A stretch of 64,000 bases of DNA from Aradus depressus (GCA_963662175.1 OY759224.1:35721489-35785488); one strand, 5' to 3'. Counted from the first letter of the stretch, positions 43,140 to 54,285 are shown. Notes: generated from the letters alone by a model not told the origin. Numbers and translations: made by a program.

Positions 43140-43378
43140 GATATTTATAGATAGTGTGGACACCTAGTCCAAAATTTTGCCTACCCAGGTATAATTTTAA
43201 GGTACCTAGGAGTCTTTAACGAGTACCTCACATAGCACAGACTCTGGATCGCCATTTAACATTCCCTCCAAAGGACGGCAGGCTCAATGTTTTGCTCCCA
43301 AGCTAAGAAAAAAAAACCTAAGGGAACCAGCGAGCAAACACGCTGCCCTATGCTACTGGCGCCCTACAGCTAATAACT
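43140..43378 (-). mobile_element. SINE family A, diverged, with tRNA-like head
   Basis: Contains GTCTTTAACGAGTACCTCAC, GGATCGCCATTTAACATTCC and, at the right end, GCTACTGGCGCCC, the complement of the tRNA-like head. The orientation is minus. The B-box region has decayed. Confidence 0.65.
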
Positions 43379-43439
43379 CTGGAATTTTAGTAACTGGAGA
43401 TAGATTAAATCCATCGATAGTAGACTCTATATGTGGATT

Positions 43440-43530
43440 CAGAAGAGGTTAAGTAAAACTTTTAGTCAAATCGGACAAAAAAAAAGGAGGACTTAGAGGG
43501 AGAGTAGAAACTTTGTTAATTAGAATTCGT
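43440..43530 (+). repeat. Dispersed repeat, inverted partner of 46855-46935
   Basis: GTAAAACTTTTAGTCAAATC, GGACAAA and GGAGGACTTAGAGGGAGAGT are the reverse complement of the 46.9-kb segment. Both lie near the phrase GGGAAGTACRTTGC, also found at 62265. Confidence 0.6.
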
Positions 43531-43920
43531 TCGAGCTGGGGAAGTACGTTGCCAGTGGTTCACTTTTTATTTTAGTATACTAATGTCAGTAATAATAACT
43601 AACTCGACAATAATACAACTACCATTATATCAACTAACATAATATGTCTGAGAATATTGTACCCATTATTATAGCATAATCGTAATAAAACAAAAACATG
43701 AGTGTTGAATGTGAGCATGAAAACATTTGTGGCAAGTTGCTTGCAGCGAGCCTTCGTCGAGATGACGACAACATTAGTTGGACGAGGTGTGAAGTAAGAA
43801 CGACAAGGGGCCCAATATTGATCAGAGAGCAGTGTGTTACGCCAAAGAGCTCCCTACCTGCACCGTCCTCCATCTTAACGATCATTTAAATATGAACCAG
43901 ACCCCTTCAGATTGTCTCTA

Positions 43921-45260
43921 GATTCCGTACAGCTAAAAAATATCTCAGTTTCCGTACAAATTTAAAAAAAAAAAAAAAATCATCCCAGATTCCGTACAAC
44001 TTTTTTGACGTCTTATAAATTGGAAGGCCAGCACCCCATGTTAGAAAACTTCGTTACCTACATGTTACTTTCGTATCGCGCATGCGCCGAGAGAGAGAGA
44101 GAGAGCATCCGCCACCTTGTGTTATCTCTTAACTAATCGAATTGTTAATTGAACTTCACAATTACATTATTGTCCTACATTATGAACAAAAAAAATCTAG
44201 TTCTCATTGAAAACATAAATTAACAATTATGAAAATATTAAATCACCGACGAATTTTTAACAAACTTCTTGATATATCTTATATATATTCTTTTCGTTAT
44301 ATCTTTATATTATTGTCCTACATGATGCATAAATGTGAAAATAGCATTGATTTAAATAAACGCTTCATAAAATTGTTCACCATTCTAAAACTAAATGCTC
44401 TATGAATTTGAATTTTAAACCAAATTTTCATTTTTTGAAAACTATTATGCTTATGAATGTTTTCTTTCTATATTGTTTTTAAATTGTTTCAAGGTTCAAA
44501 AATTTTATTGATTTGTTATATTTGATTATTGACACTTTACTCGCTATCTCGCAACTCAGACGTTGTCACGCTCATTTCGCCACGCATCGGAGTTGCACGC
44601 ACCCGGTTTTTTTTTATTACTGTAGACATTTTCCATCACTTGGATAAAAATCATTCAAATTCTATTGGATAAAAGTCATTCTCCAACCAATTTTGAACAA
44701 AATAGTCCAACAATTCTTCCAACCGCTGACTTCGAACTGGAATTTGTTGACCAGGTTCCACATCTGGATTAAGTGCGATTGTTTCAGCCATGATATTCAA
44801 CCATCCTTTCAGTACATCTTCTGGTTTCAGGAAAGCGAGAGCGATGCCTCACTTCTTCGTCAATTTTGTAAAAAGTTGTCAAACCGTATTCTTGAACTTT
44901 TTGCCAGATAAATTGGCCAAAATGAACAAAAACAGCCATGAAGATGAGCTCTTGGAAAAAGTTCTCTGGCAGCTTGAATTGAACCTTTCTCAAAATCCAT
45001 AGTAATATCTTCTGGGTTCCAATTTGGTTCTTTTTGAAGCATTAATCGAAACATTCTAGAGTATGCTTCCTTCTTTTTATTTGGAAGAAGAGCGGCTATT
45101 GGCACCCCTTTTGTTTCTTCTTCATTACTTCCAATATCAGCAAAAATCATTCAGTAATGACGGTGCTGCACCTGCTGACTAGGCAGTCATTTTTATTTCT
45201 TAGCAGGTATAAACCAGTTATCCTACAGTAATAAAAAAAGTTGTACGGAATCTGGGATGA

Positions 45261-45291
<31 letters not shown>

Positions 45292-45328
45292 GTACAGAAT
45301 CTGGGAAATTTTTTAGCTGTACGGAATC
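43921..45328 (-). mobile_element. Mutator-like DNA transposon (MULE) with 87-95 bp TIRs
   Basis: The TIRs 43921-44007 and 45234-45328 are reverse complements apart from A/T-run length. Each TIR is itself built from three copies of the word (AGATTCCGTAC/AGTTTCCGTAC). The element encloses a minus-strand MULE transposase remnant. At about 1.4 kb it is shorter than an autonomous MULE. A target duplication (usually 8-11 bases) could not be recognised with confidence. Confidence 0.8.
44640..45150 (-). pseudogene. MULE transposase, central part, frameshifted
   Basis: Minus strand: VPIAALLPNKKKEAYSRMFR, then WNPEDITMDFEKGSIQAARE, LFPRAHLHGCFCSFWPIYL. With frame changes it continues GQFIWQKVQEYGLTTFYKID, FLKPEDVLKGWLNIMAETIA and RLEELLDYFVQNWLEN. 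The order matches the MULE domain: VPLVYALLPNK, then MDFEKAAI with a catalytic Asp, then GCFFH (here GCFCS), then IQE-GL. The N-terminal zinc finger and first catalytic Asp are absent. It lies inside matching TIRs, so it is the remnant of this element's own enzyme. Confidence 0.8.
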
Positions 45329-45589
45329 GGGGGGACACCGGTTTGGAAGTGGCCTTAACTTGACATTAACAATTTAAAATCAATAACCCTCTATAAAGAA
45401 AATATACAACAAAAAAAGTTCAATAGCTGTTTAATAATGATTTGTTGTCGGTGTCATTGTTGGTGCAAAGTGAACGGCATTCTAAGGAGTGTAGAACGAG
45501 TTCACTCCATTTGAACGGGACAACTGCGAACCGGAAATGCATATAGTCCCTGTAGGAGCCTCTTCAAGGGGAAGCACATCACTATTTCT

Positions 45590-46265
45590 AATTTTACATC
45601 CGCAGCTATACCAAGTATAGGGGAAGTTATGTAATCGGTCAAAATTCGATCCCCAGTTTTCAACGGAATTTTATGTTTTCCGACCTCCAAATATGAAAAA
45701 AAAAACTGTCTGTCAGTCTGTGTGTGTCTGTGCACACGATAACTCCGGATAGAATTAATGTCATCTTCACGAAATTTTATATGTGAATCCAAAACGCTCA
45801 ACGACGACACCTATTGTTTTTTATATCGCCGTCAAATCGGCCAAAAGGGAAGGGGCGATTAGGCGGGAGGCTCAAAAACTCTAATAACTGCCGATAGAGT
45901 AAATGTGTCGACAGGAAATTTATATGTGATTTAGTTGCTCAAAACCCCATAAGGACAACACCTAACGAATTTCAGCGGAATCTTAGAAGGGGGACGGGGG
46001 GGGGAAGGGAATCAGAGGGGTACTCAACTCAAAAACACCATGAACTGTCGATGTGATGAATGTATCGATATGAAATTTTAGATTTGACGTCAATAAGCGG
46101 TATCGGCCGAAGGAAAGGGGGAGGTTAAAGGAGGGGGCTCACTTCAAGAATACTAACAACTGTCGATGTATCGACACAACTTTAGTATGAGAATATTAGC
46201 GCAAACGATGTACTGGGGAGCGACAACTTAATAAATTAATTCGTTCTGGGGAAGTACATTGCTAG
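45590..46265. repeat. Unclassified dispersed repeat cluster
   Basis: Holds the inverted copy of the 41309 phrase, then TTTTATGTTTTCCGACCTCC, CACACGATAACTCCGGATAG, GACGACACC, TGTATCGATATGAAATTTTA and GGGGAAGTACATTGCTAGTG. The same words occur at 2835-3130, 20.9-21.3 kb and 61930-62285. It seems to be a long non-coding family present as fragments. Confidence 0.55.
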
Positions 46266-46269
46266 TGAT

Positions 46270-47735
46270 TCAACGATGACTTTTTTTTTAAGGTTTTGTA
46301 ATTAACCACAACTGATACCATTATAACGAGTAAATATCATGGAACCGCGGCGTAGCAAGCTGAGCCCCCCCGCAGGATATCCTCTATATAAAGTTAACAT
46401 TAGATGGACTTTGGACATCTTTCATCGCCACACTCCAGGGACCTTCTGTTATTTCAGAAGAGCCAGTAAAAGCGGCGAAAAAAAAAAACCGTTTCTGAAA
46501 AACAAAACAAAAAAAAAGCAGTCTAAATCTATATTTCATTTTGTTAAGTGCTTTTATTTGCCAACTAAATCAAAAACTTTTCATATTTGTACGGGAGGCC
46601 CTTCGCCACTTATTCTGAATGGTCAGTATATAACTGTTTGTCCTCCCCCTCCCCCCCTATCTTGCTATAATCCCTTATGTATCCCCCCTTGTTTGCACTG
46701 AAGGGGGTGCAGCTAGTTTGGGAGGTCCTTATGGGCAGGTTGGGTGACAACCTTTCTCTGATCCCGACCCAAGTAAGTGACCATGGGGATTTTTTTTTAT
46801 TTTAATTTTGAAACACATTTCATTATAAAATAATAAAAAGTACTAATTGTGATAAACGAAGTTTCTACTCTCCCTCTTAAGCCCTCCTTTTTGTTTTGTC
46901 CGATATGACTAAAAGTTTTACTTGAATCAACATATCGCACCTCCGGAAAAACAATGACGTAAGTGTAACAACTGTTATTCCGAGTTATGGCGATTTAAAG
47001 AAATTCATTTTGGAAAATTGAATATAGCGGCGCCCAGGAACGTCTTAAATTGGTCAAATATTAACTAATGCCTGGTCTTAAAAGGATCTGAAGCCTGCAC
47101 TTTATTTCCTAAACAGGGCATAAATAAGGGATCTCCCAGTTACGTCATTGTTCTTCCAAACAAAATAAAACAATTTGGGTATTTAAGACTCAAGGTATTA
47201 ATAATAGTATTTCTCGTTTTACTCCACCATTTTGTATTTACATTAAAAAGTGATTGTACTGAACTTAAGCTAATTAAACTATAATCTGAAAATAAGTAAA
47301 ACTTGAAAAGAACTATTAAAAAAGTTTTTATAATATTTATGATATGATTTAGGTATAGAAGAAGCTAAGGCTAAAATAACGGAATGAACATTGTCGTTGT
47401 TCCACTGGTTGTAGTTGTCAGAGTTGACACAAAAGCTGTAAGGTCGTTGTAGTTCTTAACTGTCAAGTTCACTTTTAGAAGGCAAAGTACAAACTGAAAG
47501 TTAACGCGATGATCCTTTAAGAAATCAAAGCGATAGGCAGTGACATAACTGCATTTTAGCGGTTTCTACTGGTACTACAGTTATGTCGTTTTGCCCACTG
47601 AAAAATCATCTTTTGGCACTTTTATCGTACTAATCTTAAAATAGCCGATTATCGATGAATTTGATGTTAGTTACTAAAATTCCCGAGTTATCAGAGGCGG
47701 TAGGATAGCGAAAGCGTCGCAAAGATCGAACCGGC
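46270..47735. other. No supported gene; dispersed repeat at 46855-46935
   Basis: The frame 46339-46701 is unsupported. 46855-46935 is the inverted partner of 43440-43530. The rest is AT-rich without recognisable features. Confidence 0.4.
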
Positions 47736-47739
47736 TGCT

Positions 47740-47875
47740 GCCCCTAGGTTGTTTTTTGGGGAACAAAACCTTGAGCCTGCCATCCTTCGGAGGGGGGTCC
47801 AGAGCCTGTGCGAAAATTATATCTGGGTAGACAACATTTGGGACTCCCCCCACAGTAGAGCTTCCTGGGAAGAGA
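47740..47875 (+). mobile_element. SINE family A, partial
   Basis: CCTTGAGCCTGCCATCCTTC, GAGCCTGTGCGAAAAT, TGGGTAGACAACATTTGGGA and CCCACAGTAGAGCTT are the middle blocks of the family. Confidence 0.7.
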
Positions 47876-48056
47876 TAAGAGCATTAAATGCTTAGGTCCC
47901 TAGGTGTACCCATTATTCCACCCAGTACATATATCTATTCAAATTTATTAGAGGTCCATATGGTCAACCGGATTTCAGTGATATTACAAGAAAATTTTGA
48001 GATTGGGGAGTCAGAAATTAGCTTATGAGTCACAATTATGTTATACGAATAGTTAG

Positions 48057-48300
48057 TTACTCATGCCCGAGGTCATATCGCCTACTACCAGAGCGCTCAT
48101 TCGTCACACATGGTGGACATGAGCCCGACTCTACTGTGGGAGTTCTAAATGTTGCCTACCCAGATTTATCCACCTTGGATAGGGGTCTTTAACGATTAGC
48201 TGACATCGCACAGGCTCGGAACCTTCATTTAATGGTTTCAAACGCAAGTTCTTGAGCAGTAGACTCACGCGCTAGACCTTTGAGCTCCCGGCGCCTTCAA
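48057..48300 (-). mobile_element. SINE family A, nearly complete
   Basis: From TACTCATGCCCGAGGTCATA through GAGCCCGACTCTACTGTGGG and GGGTCTTTAACGATTAGCTG to a degraded tRNA-like head (CTTTGAGCTCCCGGCGCC). Confidence 0.75.
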
Positions 48301-49815
48301 ATCTACTGTTGTACAAATATACAGTTTTGTCTCCAATTAGATTAAAAAAGAAAAACCAATTATGTAACAGCTAAAACCCTAGAACAATAGGCTAGAGCGT
48401 AGAGCTTTGGTCTTCTCAGCAAAGAGACATGCCTCAGACTGGATTAAAAAACAATAATATCCCTTCCGTTTGCTGAACCAAATACTTTTTATTAAAAAAA
48501 CTAATCCTGTGATGCACTAAAGTGAACCTTTTGATTTATATTATAAAAACAGTGATGATAATACAGTGAAAATATACTAAAATGTATGCAACCTTGGCAG
48601 GGTTATTCTCAATAATTATTTAGAGAAGGTGGGAATCCGTGCTGGATCTATATACATAATTTTCTATTCTATCGGGAGCGGCCTTGTTCGGATACAAGTG
48701 GTAAAACAAGAACATCCAGTGAGAACGCAACGTAGAATTCTTTACCGTTTATATAATTAGCCTTAAGTCCAAGATGGCTCAAGTAGTAAACGTTGGAACT
48801 TGGGACGTTGTGCAGACATCCCGACCTCTATATCGTCCAGAACAGGGATGAATTGAGGAGGATCAACCTAGATGTGAGCATTAATCAGTTGAGTATCTAA
48901 TGATCTATTGAGGATTAGGCTAACAAAGATTGGAGGCTAACGATCAGCCTTTCTAATGAAGTGAGGCGATGTGCCAACAGAACCTCAGTCGCCTTTGTCT
49001 CAAGTCTCAACACCCCGGCAATAAGTCTGCTTCCATGGGCTCCAGTTGCACAAGACCACACTAGAGAGAGCTCTATTGCAACACGTTAATAATCTTATTT
49101 CAACAATTGCAAAACATTATCTTCACATATTTTTTGCAATGATTTTCAGGCAATCTACTGATGCAAATGTTACATCGACAATGTTTTCAGTTCATTGTTC
49201 GATGTCTTCTTTTTCTTTTCTTGTGTGTAAAGGTTCGGTGTGAGGATATCGATGTTCTGAGGATATCGATGTTCATCATTGCATTATCGATGTTTTCTCT
49301 TGGACCAATATTACCCCTTCAATTAAATTATTTTTGAACGGTTTACTTATTTGAAATAAATGTCGTCATCAATAAACACATTCGTTCTTCTTAGTTCAAC
49401 AACAGTTCTATTGCAACAAATTAAATTCGTGTTGATTTATTTACTCAGTTGGAAGTTATCTGTTTACACACTGACACTCACTATTTTGATTTTTTGGATT
49501 AAGCGGATCGCAAAATGTTAAATTCTTGTAATAACTGCGAAACGGAGAAGTCAATTAAAATAACCTGAAGTAAAAGAAGGAAGAAGAAAAAAAAATAAGA
49601 AATAAAAAAAAGTAGCTTCATCAAAAAGAAATGACTTTAGGGAGCCCCCTTCAGAGAAGGGCGGAAAATCAGAGACATCCCCTTGTAGCAAGAGGTAATG
49701 CAATTGGGTGTTGGTGGTGTTGCATTGATATGCTAGAGTGAGAACCAAAGGTGCGGAGTGAGGGCGAAGGCAGCCTGCCTGGAATAACGAACAGATCTGC
49801 AGATGAGGGGAGTCA
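48301..49815. other. No supported gene; SINE B scrap at 48388-48412
   Basis: GGCTAGAGCGTAGAGCTTTG at 48391 is a piece of the family B head. Around 49230-49290 a short direct repeat (GAGGATATCGATGTTC) occurs. No other feature is supported. Confidence 0.4.
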
Positions 49816-49817
49816 GC

Positions 49818-50900
49818 CATGGCCGGGATTGTGGGCCACAACACAACCAACGTCCTGAGGCAGCCATGGCCGGGATTGTGGGCCACAACACAACCAACGT
49901 CCTGAGACAGCCATGGCCGGGATTGTGTGCCACAACACAACCAGCGTCCTGAGGCAGCCATGGCCGGGATTGTGGGCCACAACACAACCAACGTCCTGAG
50001 GCAGCCATGGCCGGGATTGTGGGCCACAACACAACCAGCGTCCTGAGGCAGCCATGGCCGGGATTGTGGGCCACAACACAACCAACGTCCTGAGGCAGCC
50101 ATGGCCGGGATTGTGGGCCACAACACAACCAAAGTCCTGAGACAGCCATGGCCGGGATTGTGTGCCACAACACAACCAGCGTCCTGAGGCAGCCATGGCC
50201 GGGATTGTGGGCCACAACACAACCAACGTCCTGAGGCAGCCATGGCCGGGATTGTGGGCCACAACACAACCAAAGTCCTGAGACAGCCATGGCCGGGATT
50301 GTGTGCCACAACACAACCAGCGTCCTGAGGCAGCCATGGCCGGGATTGTGGGCCACAACACAACCAACGTCCTGAGGCAGCCATGGCCGGGATTGTGGGC
50401 CACAACACAACCAAAGTCCTGAGACAGCCATGGCCGGGATTGTGTGCCACAACACAACCAGCGTCCTGAGGCAGCCATGGCCGGGATTGTGTGCCACAAC
50501 ACAACCAGCGTCCTGAGACAGCCATGGCCGGGATTGTGTGCCACAACACAACCAGCGTCCTGAGGCAGCCATGGCCGGGATTGTGGGCCACAACACAACC
50601 AGCGTCCTGAGGCAGCCATGGCCGGGATTGTGTGCCACAACACAACCAGCGTCCTGAGGCAGCCATGGCCGGGATTGTGTGCCACAACACAACCAGCGTC
50701 CTGAGGCAGCCATGGCCGGGATTGTGTGCCACAACACAACCAGCGTCCTGAGGCAGCCATGGCCGGGATTGTGTGCCACAACACAACCAGCGTCCTGAGG
50801 CAGCCATGGCCGGGATTGTGATGTTTGTGTGCCACAACACAACCAACGACCTGAGACAGACATGAAGGGGATTGTGATGTTTTTGTGCTACAACACAACC
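49818..50900 (-). repeat. 47-bp minisatellite, about 22 copies
   Basis: Unit GGCCGGGATTGTGGGCCACA, ACACAACCAACGTCCTGAGG, CAGCCAT, with GTG/GGG and CAACG/CAGCG/CAAAG variants and three longer units at the right edge. Since 47 is not a multiple of three, each minus-strand frame cycles through all three phases, giving a 47-residue protein repeat per 141 bases, and all three stay open. Variants form a higher-order pattern (the CAAAG unit recurs every three units at 50130, 50270 and 50411). Confidence 0.95.
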
Positions 50901-50974
50901 AACGTCCTGTTGAGGTTGTGTTGTGGCAGTTGAGGCCCTACATAGCTGAGGAAGTAAAAGAAGTGAAACTTGGA

Positions 50975-51290
50975 AACCATTGTTGATGCCGTTCTCTTCT
51001 CTGTTAGCTTTGAAACCATTGTTGATGCCGTTCCCTTCCCTGTTAGCTTTGAAACCATTGTTGATGCCGTTCCCTTCCCTGTTAGCGTTGAAACCATTGT
51101 TGATACCGTTCCCTTCCCTGTTAGCTTTGAAACCATTGTTGATGCCGTTCCCTTCCTTGTTAGCTATGAAACCATTGTTGATGCCGTTCCCTTCCTTGTT
51201 AGTTTTGAAACCATTGTTGATACCGTTCCCTTCCCTGTTAGCTTTGAAACCATTGTTGATGCAGTTCACTTCCCTGTTAGCTCTGAAGGA
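50975..51290 (+). repeat. 39-bp minisatellite, about 8 copies
   Basis: Unit GAAACCATTGTTGATGCCGT followed by TCCCTTCCCTGTTAGCTTT, repeated in phase with codons (13 per unit). It lies 75 bases from the 47-bp array, and the minus-strand frame 49551-51269 runs through both (repeats of NNGFKANREGNGI). Confidence 0.95.
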
Positions 51291-51299
51291 GTGTTTAGA

Positions 51300-51555
51300 G
51301 ATGCGGCGTGTTTGGAGCCAGTAACAGTTAACGTAGGAGCCATCCCAGATTCAATAAGAGCCAACGTGTCCTCTATTATAGATGGATGTTTGAGATACCT
51401 AGATGGGGGACAGACACGCCAACTTCAGGCTCGACCCATAGTCCTAGGCGCCTTACAGGCTTGTAGCTGCCCCAGAAAATCGCGAAAACGCCTTGCCAAG
51501 CTGGCCATTTATTTTATTGCAAGTCTAAAAAAAAACATTTTTCTTATCTCAACAG
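51300..51555 (+). other. Open unrepeated tail after the 39-bp array
   Basis: The plus frame continues past the repeats as VGAIPDSIRANVSSIIDGCL, RYLDGGQTRQLQARPIVLGA and LQACSCPRKSRKRL before a stop. It looks less random than the repeat part, but I recognise no family and see no clear splice sites. Confidence 0.3.
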
Positions 51556-51557
51556 TG

Positions 51558-51760
51558 TGAGCACGCCGTCTTTCGGATGGGACGTTAAGCGATGGTCCCG
51601 AGCCTGTACGAAGTCAGTTACTCCTTAAAGACCCCTTAACAAGATTTAGGATTCCCACAGTGGAGTCGAACGCATGTCCACCAGAGCGACGAAAGAGCCC
51701 TCTCGTAGTAGCCGATATGATCTCGTAGTTGAAGCCCGAGGAGGAGTCACAACTAACATC
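51558..51760 (+). mobile_element. SINE family A, partial
   Basis: GAGCACGCCGTCTTTCGGAT, GGGACGTTAAGCGATGGTCC, CCCACAGTGGAGTCGAACGC and GTAGTAGCCGATATGATCTC, ending GGAGTCACAACTAAC. The head is absent. Confidence 0.8.
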
Positions 51761-51764
51761 TGTA

Positions 51765-52490
51765 CCCAGTACTACCTACAGTTTCTTCAACCTACAGTCT
51801 CACCTACGTACGGGTTGCTGTTATGCGGGACAGTGGTACCGTAGCGGTAAAAACCTTGTTTTTCCGGATTCAATCTCGTTAAATTCTAAGTCAGTCTATC
51901 TCAAATACAGGTCGGACTCAAGTTGAACATTGGAGAAATGAACCTCACGCAGGTTTAAAAAAAACAATTTTTTCTGAGATATTGCAAAATTAAAAATTTA
52001 TTTTCATATATTTAATACAACCTTTTTTCCTTCAATATAATTTTTTGTTTTTTTCAGACTTAGGTAATTTTATTACATTCAAAATGAATCCTAGATGACA
52101 ATTTCGAAATTATAATTACATGCAATTTTTTTTTGTCTTATTAAAGTTGGTCGCAACTGTTGCCGTAACGCAACAACCAGCTACCAAGAGGACTTGATGG
52201 ATAGTGGATGAGTGGATAGTGGCGTGAGAGAGGAGGCCATTTAGGAGGAAATTTAAAAACAATGAATGGGGATATTATGATGATTTTGTTTCAAGAAGTG
52301 GGGAGTTGCAATTTGGGATTATAGTAAGTCACGGTTCCACCTCCTCTTCAATCTCCTGGGAGGATTATGTGGCAAGTGTGGTGAAGAAAGTGAGTGGATG
52401 TATGGATTTGGGTGTGAATGCAATTTGCTACATCTGTAAAGGTCCTGAATTGTGTCGTGTACTGTGTTTATCATGAGGTCATTGCGGAGT
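51765..52490. other. No supported gene
   Basis: AT-rich to 52130, then purine-rich. Nothing recognised. Confidence 0.4.
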
Positions 52491-52492
52491 GC

Positions 52493-52518
52493 GGGGGGGG
52501 GGGGGGGGGGGGGGGGGG
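52493..52518 (+). repeat. Poly-G homopolymer (26 G)
   Basis: Uninterrupted run after GGAGTGC. The Gly/Pro frames across it are artefacts. Confidence 0.9.
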
Positions 52519-52689
52519 CTTGAGGGAAGTAACGGGGGGAGCCCGAGGGAGTCTTCTTGTGTCTGTGAGAGCACTCTGTGGAGGAGTTCATGTATCACCA
52601 AAAGCCATAGACCTGATGAGAGCTGTGGAACGGGTTCAAATTCTTACTATATATCTTTATCTTAGAAATAGTAGTTGACTAGAGTTGTT

Positions 52690-52865
52690 TTTGTGACTCA
52701 TACCCGGGCTTTTTTTATGAGATCATATCGCCTATTACCAGAGTGCTCTCTCGCGAACATGGGACCGACTATATTGTTATCGTTTTGCATAGCCAGGTTT
52801 AATTACCTAGGGTGAGGGGTCTCACAGAATAACGGCATGCTCTTTTCATTATTTTCTTTTACTTC
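52690..52865 (-). mobile_element. SINE family A, diverged
   Basis: GTGACTCATACCCGGGC, GAGATCATATCGCCTATTAC, CAGAGTGCTCTCTCGCGAAC and TTACCTAGGGTGAGGGGTCT, with internal deletions. Confidence 0.65.
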
Positions 52866-53140
52866 TCAAATAACCAATTAGCCTAGGCCGTTTGTTCTAC
52901 TGAGCTCAGTAGAATAAAGTTGAAACGAATGGATAGACCAACTATAAGCCCTTTAATGAAATCTCTTTTGGTTATTTTATACTTTTCTGAACTTTTTTAA
53001 ATATATTTATTCCTTTATTCCGTTTTTGACTGGGTTTTAGAGTTACACCTTCCTTCAGATCCCAGGTATCCAATGTTTTCGTAGTTACTCCTATAATCCA
53101 GGTTTGTCAATTCTTCTGCTATCACTTCTTAAGGAAGTGA

Positions 53141-53323
53141 CCCGTCTACGTTGAGGGCACCGTGGACTGGACCGTGTCAGGACCGAAGACCGGCCGACTG
53201 ATGGTCCTAGCCCGGTCCACCAACCTGATCATCATTCCTGACAGAGAGACAGTCGTCTCCTTCCAAAACCTCTCCCCGTACTTCGGCTTGGTCTTGGTTT
53301 TGAAGGTGGGCAGACTGTCCTGA
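53141..53323 (+). CDS. Short GC-rich open segment, candidate exon or gene fragment
   Basis: A 60-codon frame ending in TGA reads PVYVEGTVDWTVSGPKTGRL, then MVLARSTNLIIIPDRETVVS, then FQNLSPYFGLVLVLKVGRLS. It is far GC-richer than its surroundings, and the residue mix (hydrophobic strands, few biases) looks protein-coding. It has no good ATG or acceptor at its 5' border, so it would be an exon or a pseudogene piece. I do not recognise the family. Confidence 0.35.
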   Translation, partial: PVYVEGTVDWTVSGPKTGRLMVLARSTNLIIIPDRETVVSFQNLSPYFGLVLVLKVGRLS

Positions 53324-53394
53324 GCTACTGTTACGGTAACAGTACACCCATTTCACATTAACAATGTGACCTTTTCTTCAAAAATCAGAGCACC

Positions 53395-53660
53395 CTCGAA
53401 AGGTCAAAAACAGAAGTTAAGAGACAACCAATAAATAAATATATTGTAAGTTTAGAGAGAGCGCCGAAAAATAGTTATGAGGCTGTAAAGTCAATTTCAG
53501 AGATCGGAGGATCCTCAAAAGAGTAAAAACCGAAGTGAAGAGTGCACCAAATAAAAAGACTGAAAGTTTAGAGGGAGAGTGGAAACTTACTCGTGAGTGT
53601 GTAACCTCAAATTCAAAGATTGAAGGGCACACAAAAGAGCAAAAACTGAAAGTAAGGGTC
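53395..53660 (+). repeat. Degenerate tandem repeat of about 110-115 bp
   Basis: The phrase AAAACAGAAGTTAAGAGACA recurs as AAAACCGAAGTGAAGAGTGC and AAAACTGAAAGTAAGGGTCA, with GTTTAGAGAGAGC/GTTTAGAGGGAGAG and GTAACCTCAAATTCAAAG between. Roughly three diverged units. Confidence 0.6.
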
Positions 53661-53689
53661 AACCAAAGATAAATCGTCGATCTCTTTGC

Positions 53690-53900
53690 TGGACCCTTCC
53701 TTTTGTTCTTGTTGTTGGTCCTTTGAGGGTTATTCGACCTCTGAATTTGAGGCTACAACCTGACTCACACATGTTTCTGCGCTCTCTCCAAACCTTCGTT
53801 CTCTTCATTTGGTGGACCTTCTTTCTTTTTAGAGCCTTTTGATCTCCTAATTTCAAGCTACATACACTCTGATTCGCATGTAAGTTTCCGCGCTACGTCT
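53690..53900 (-). repeat. Inverted continuation of the degenerate 110-bp repeat
   Basis: On the minus strand this reads CCACCAAATGAAGAGAACGA, AGGTTTGGAGAGAGCGCAGA and GTAGCCTCAAATTCAGAGGT, the same unit as 53395-53660. The repeat therefore changes orientation near 53680. Confidence 0.6.
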
Positions 53901-54142
53901 ACAGCAGGCTCTAAACTCGAGACACGAATCTGGGCCCACACTTTCGATCCCGGATTCATGATTTCTGATCTGGACCCGTGTCGAAGCATATTTCGTAAAA
54001 ACAGGTATTCACTCGATCTCGGATTTTCACACGAATACGATACTTCCTTATACTGTAGGTATAAAAAAGTAAAATGTTATTTCGCAAAGTTATTCACTGA
54101 TTGGGGTATGAGTAATAATAGTTTGTACAGATTTCTATGTAC

Positions 54143-54285
54143 CGTCATGGCCGTGTAGGCTAGAGCGTAGGACATTGGTCTCATAGTCTAACCACGGTTG
54201 CGGTTTCGAATCCCGTCCGGCATAGTTATATTTCATAGATAGAACTACGCTCTAGCCCGCACATCCACTATGGCTTCCCAAAAAT
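54143..54285 (+). mobile_element. SINE family B, folded back on its head
   Basis: GTCATGGCCGTGTAGGCTAG with B box GGTTTCGAATCCCGTCCGG, then ATAGAACTACGCTCTAGCCC, GCACATCCACTATGGC, which is the reverse complement of the head (GCGGGCTAGAGCGTAG, GCCATGGTGG). The usual body and A tail are replaced by the inverted head. Confidence 0.75.

Noticed and set aside
44090..44106. GA microsatellite as a regulatory (GAGA) element
   Set aside because: It is short and lies inside a MULE, with no promoter context.
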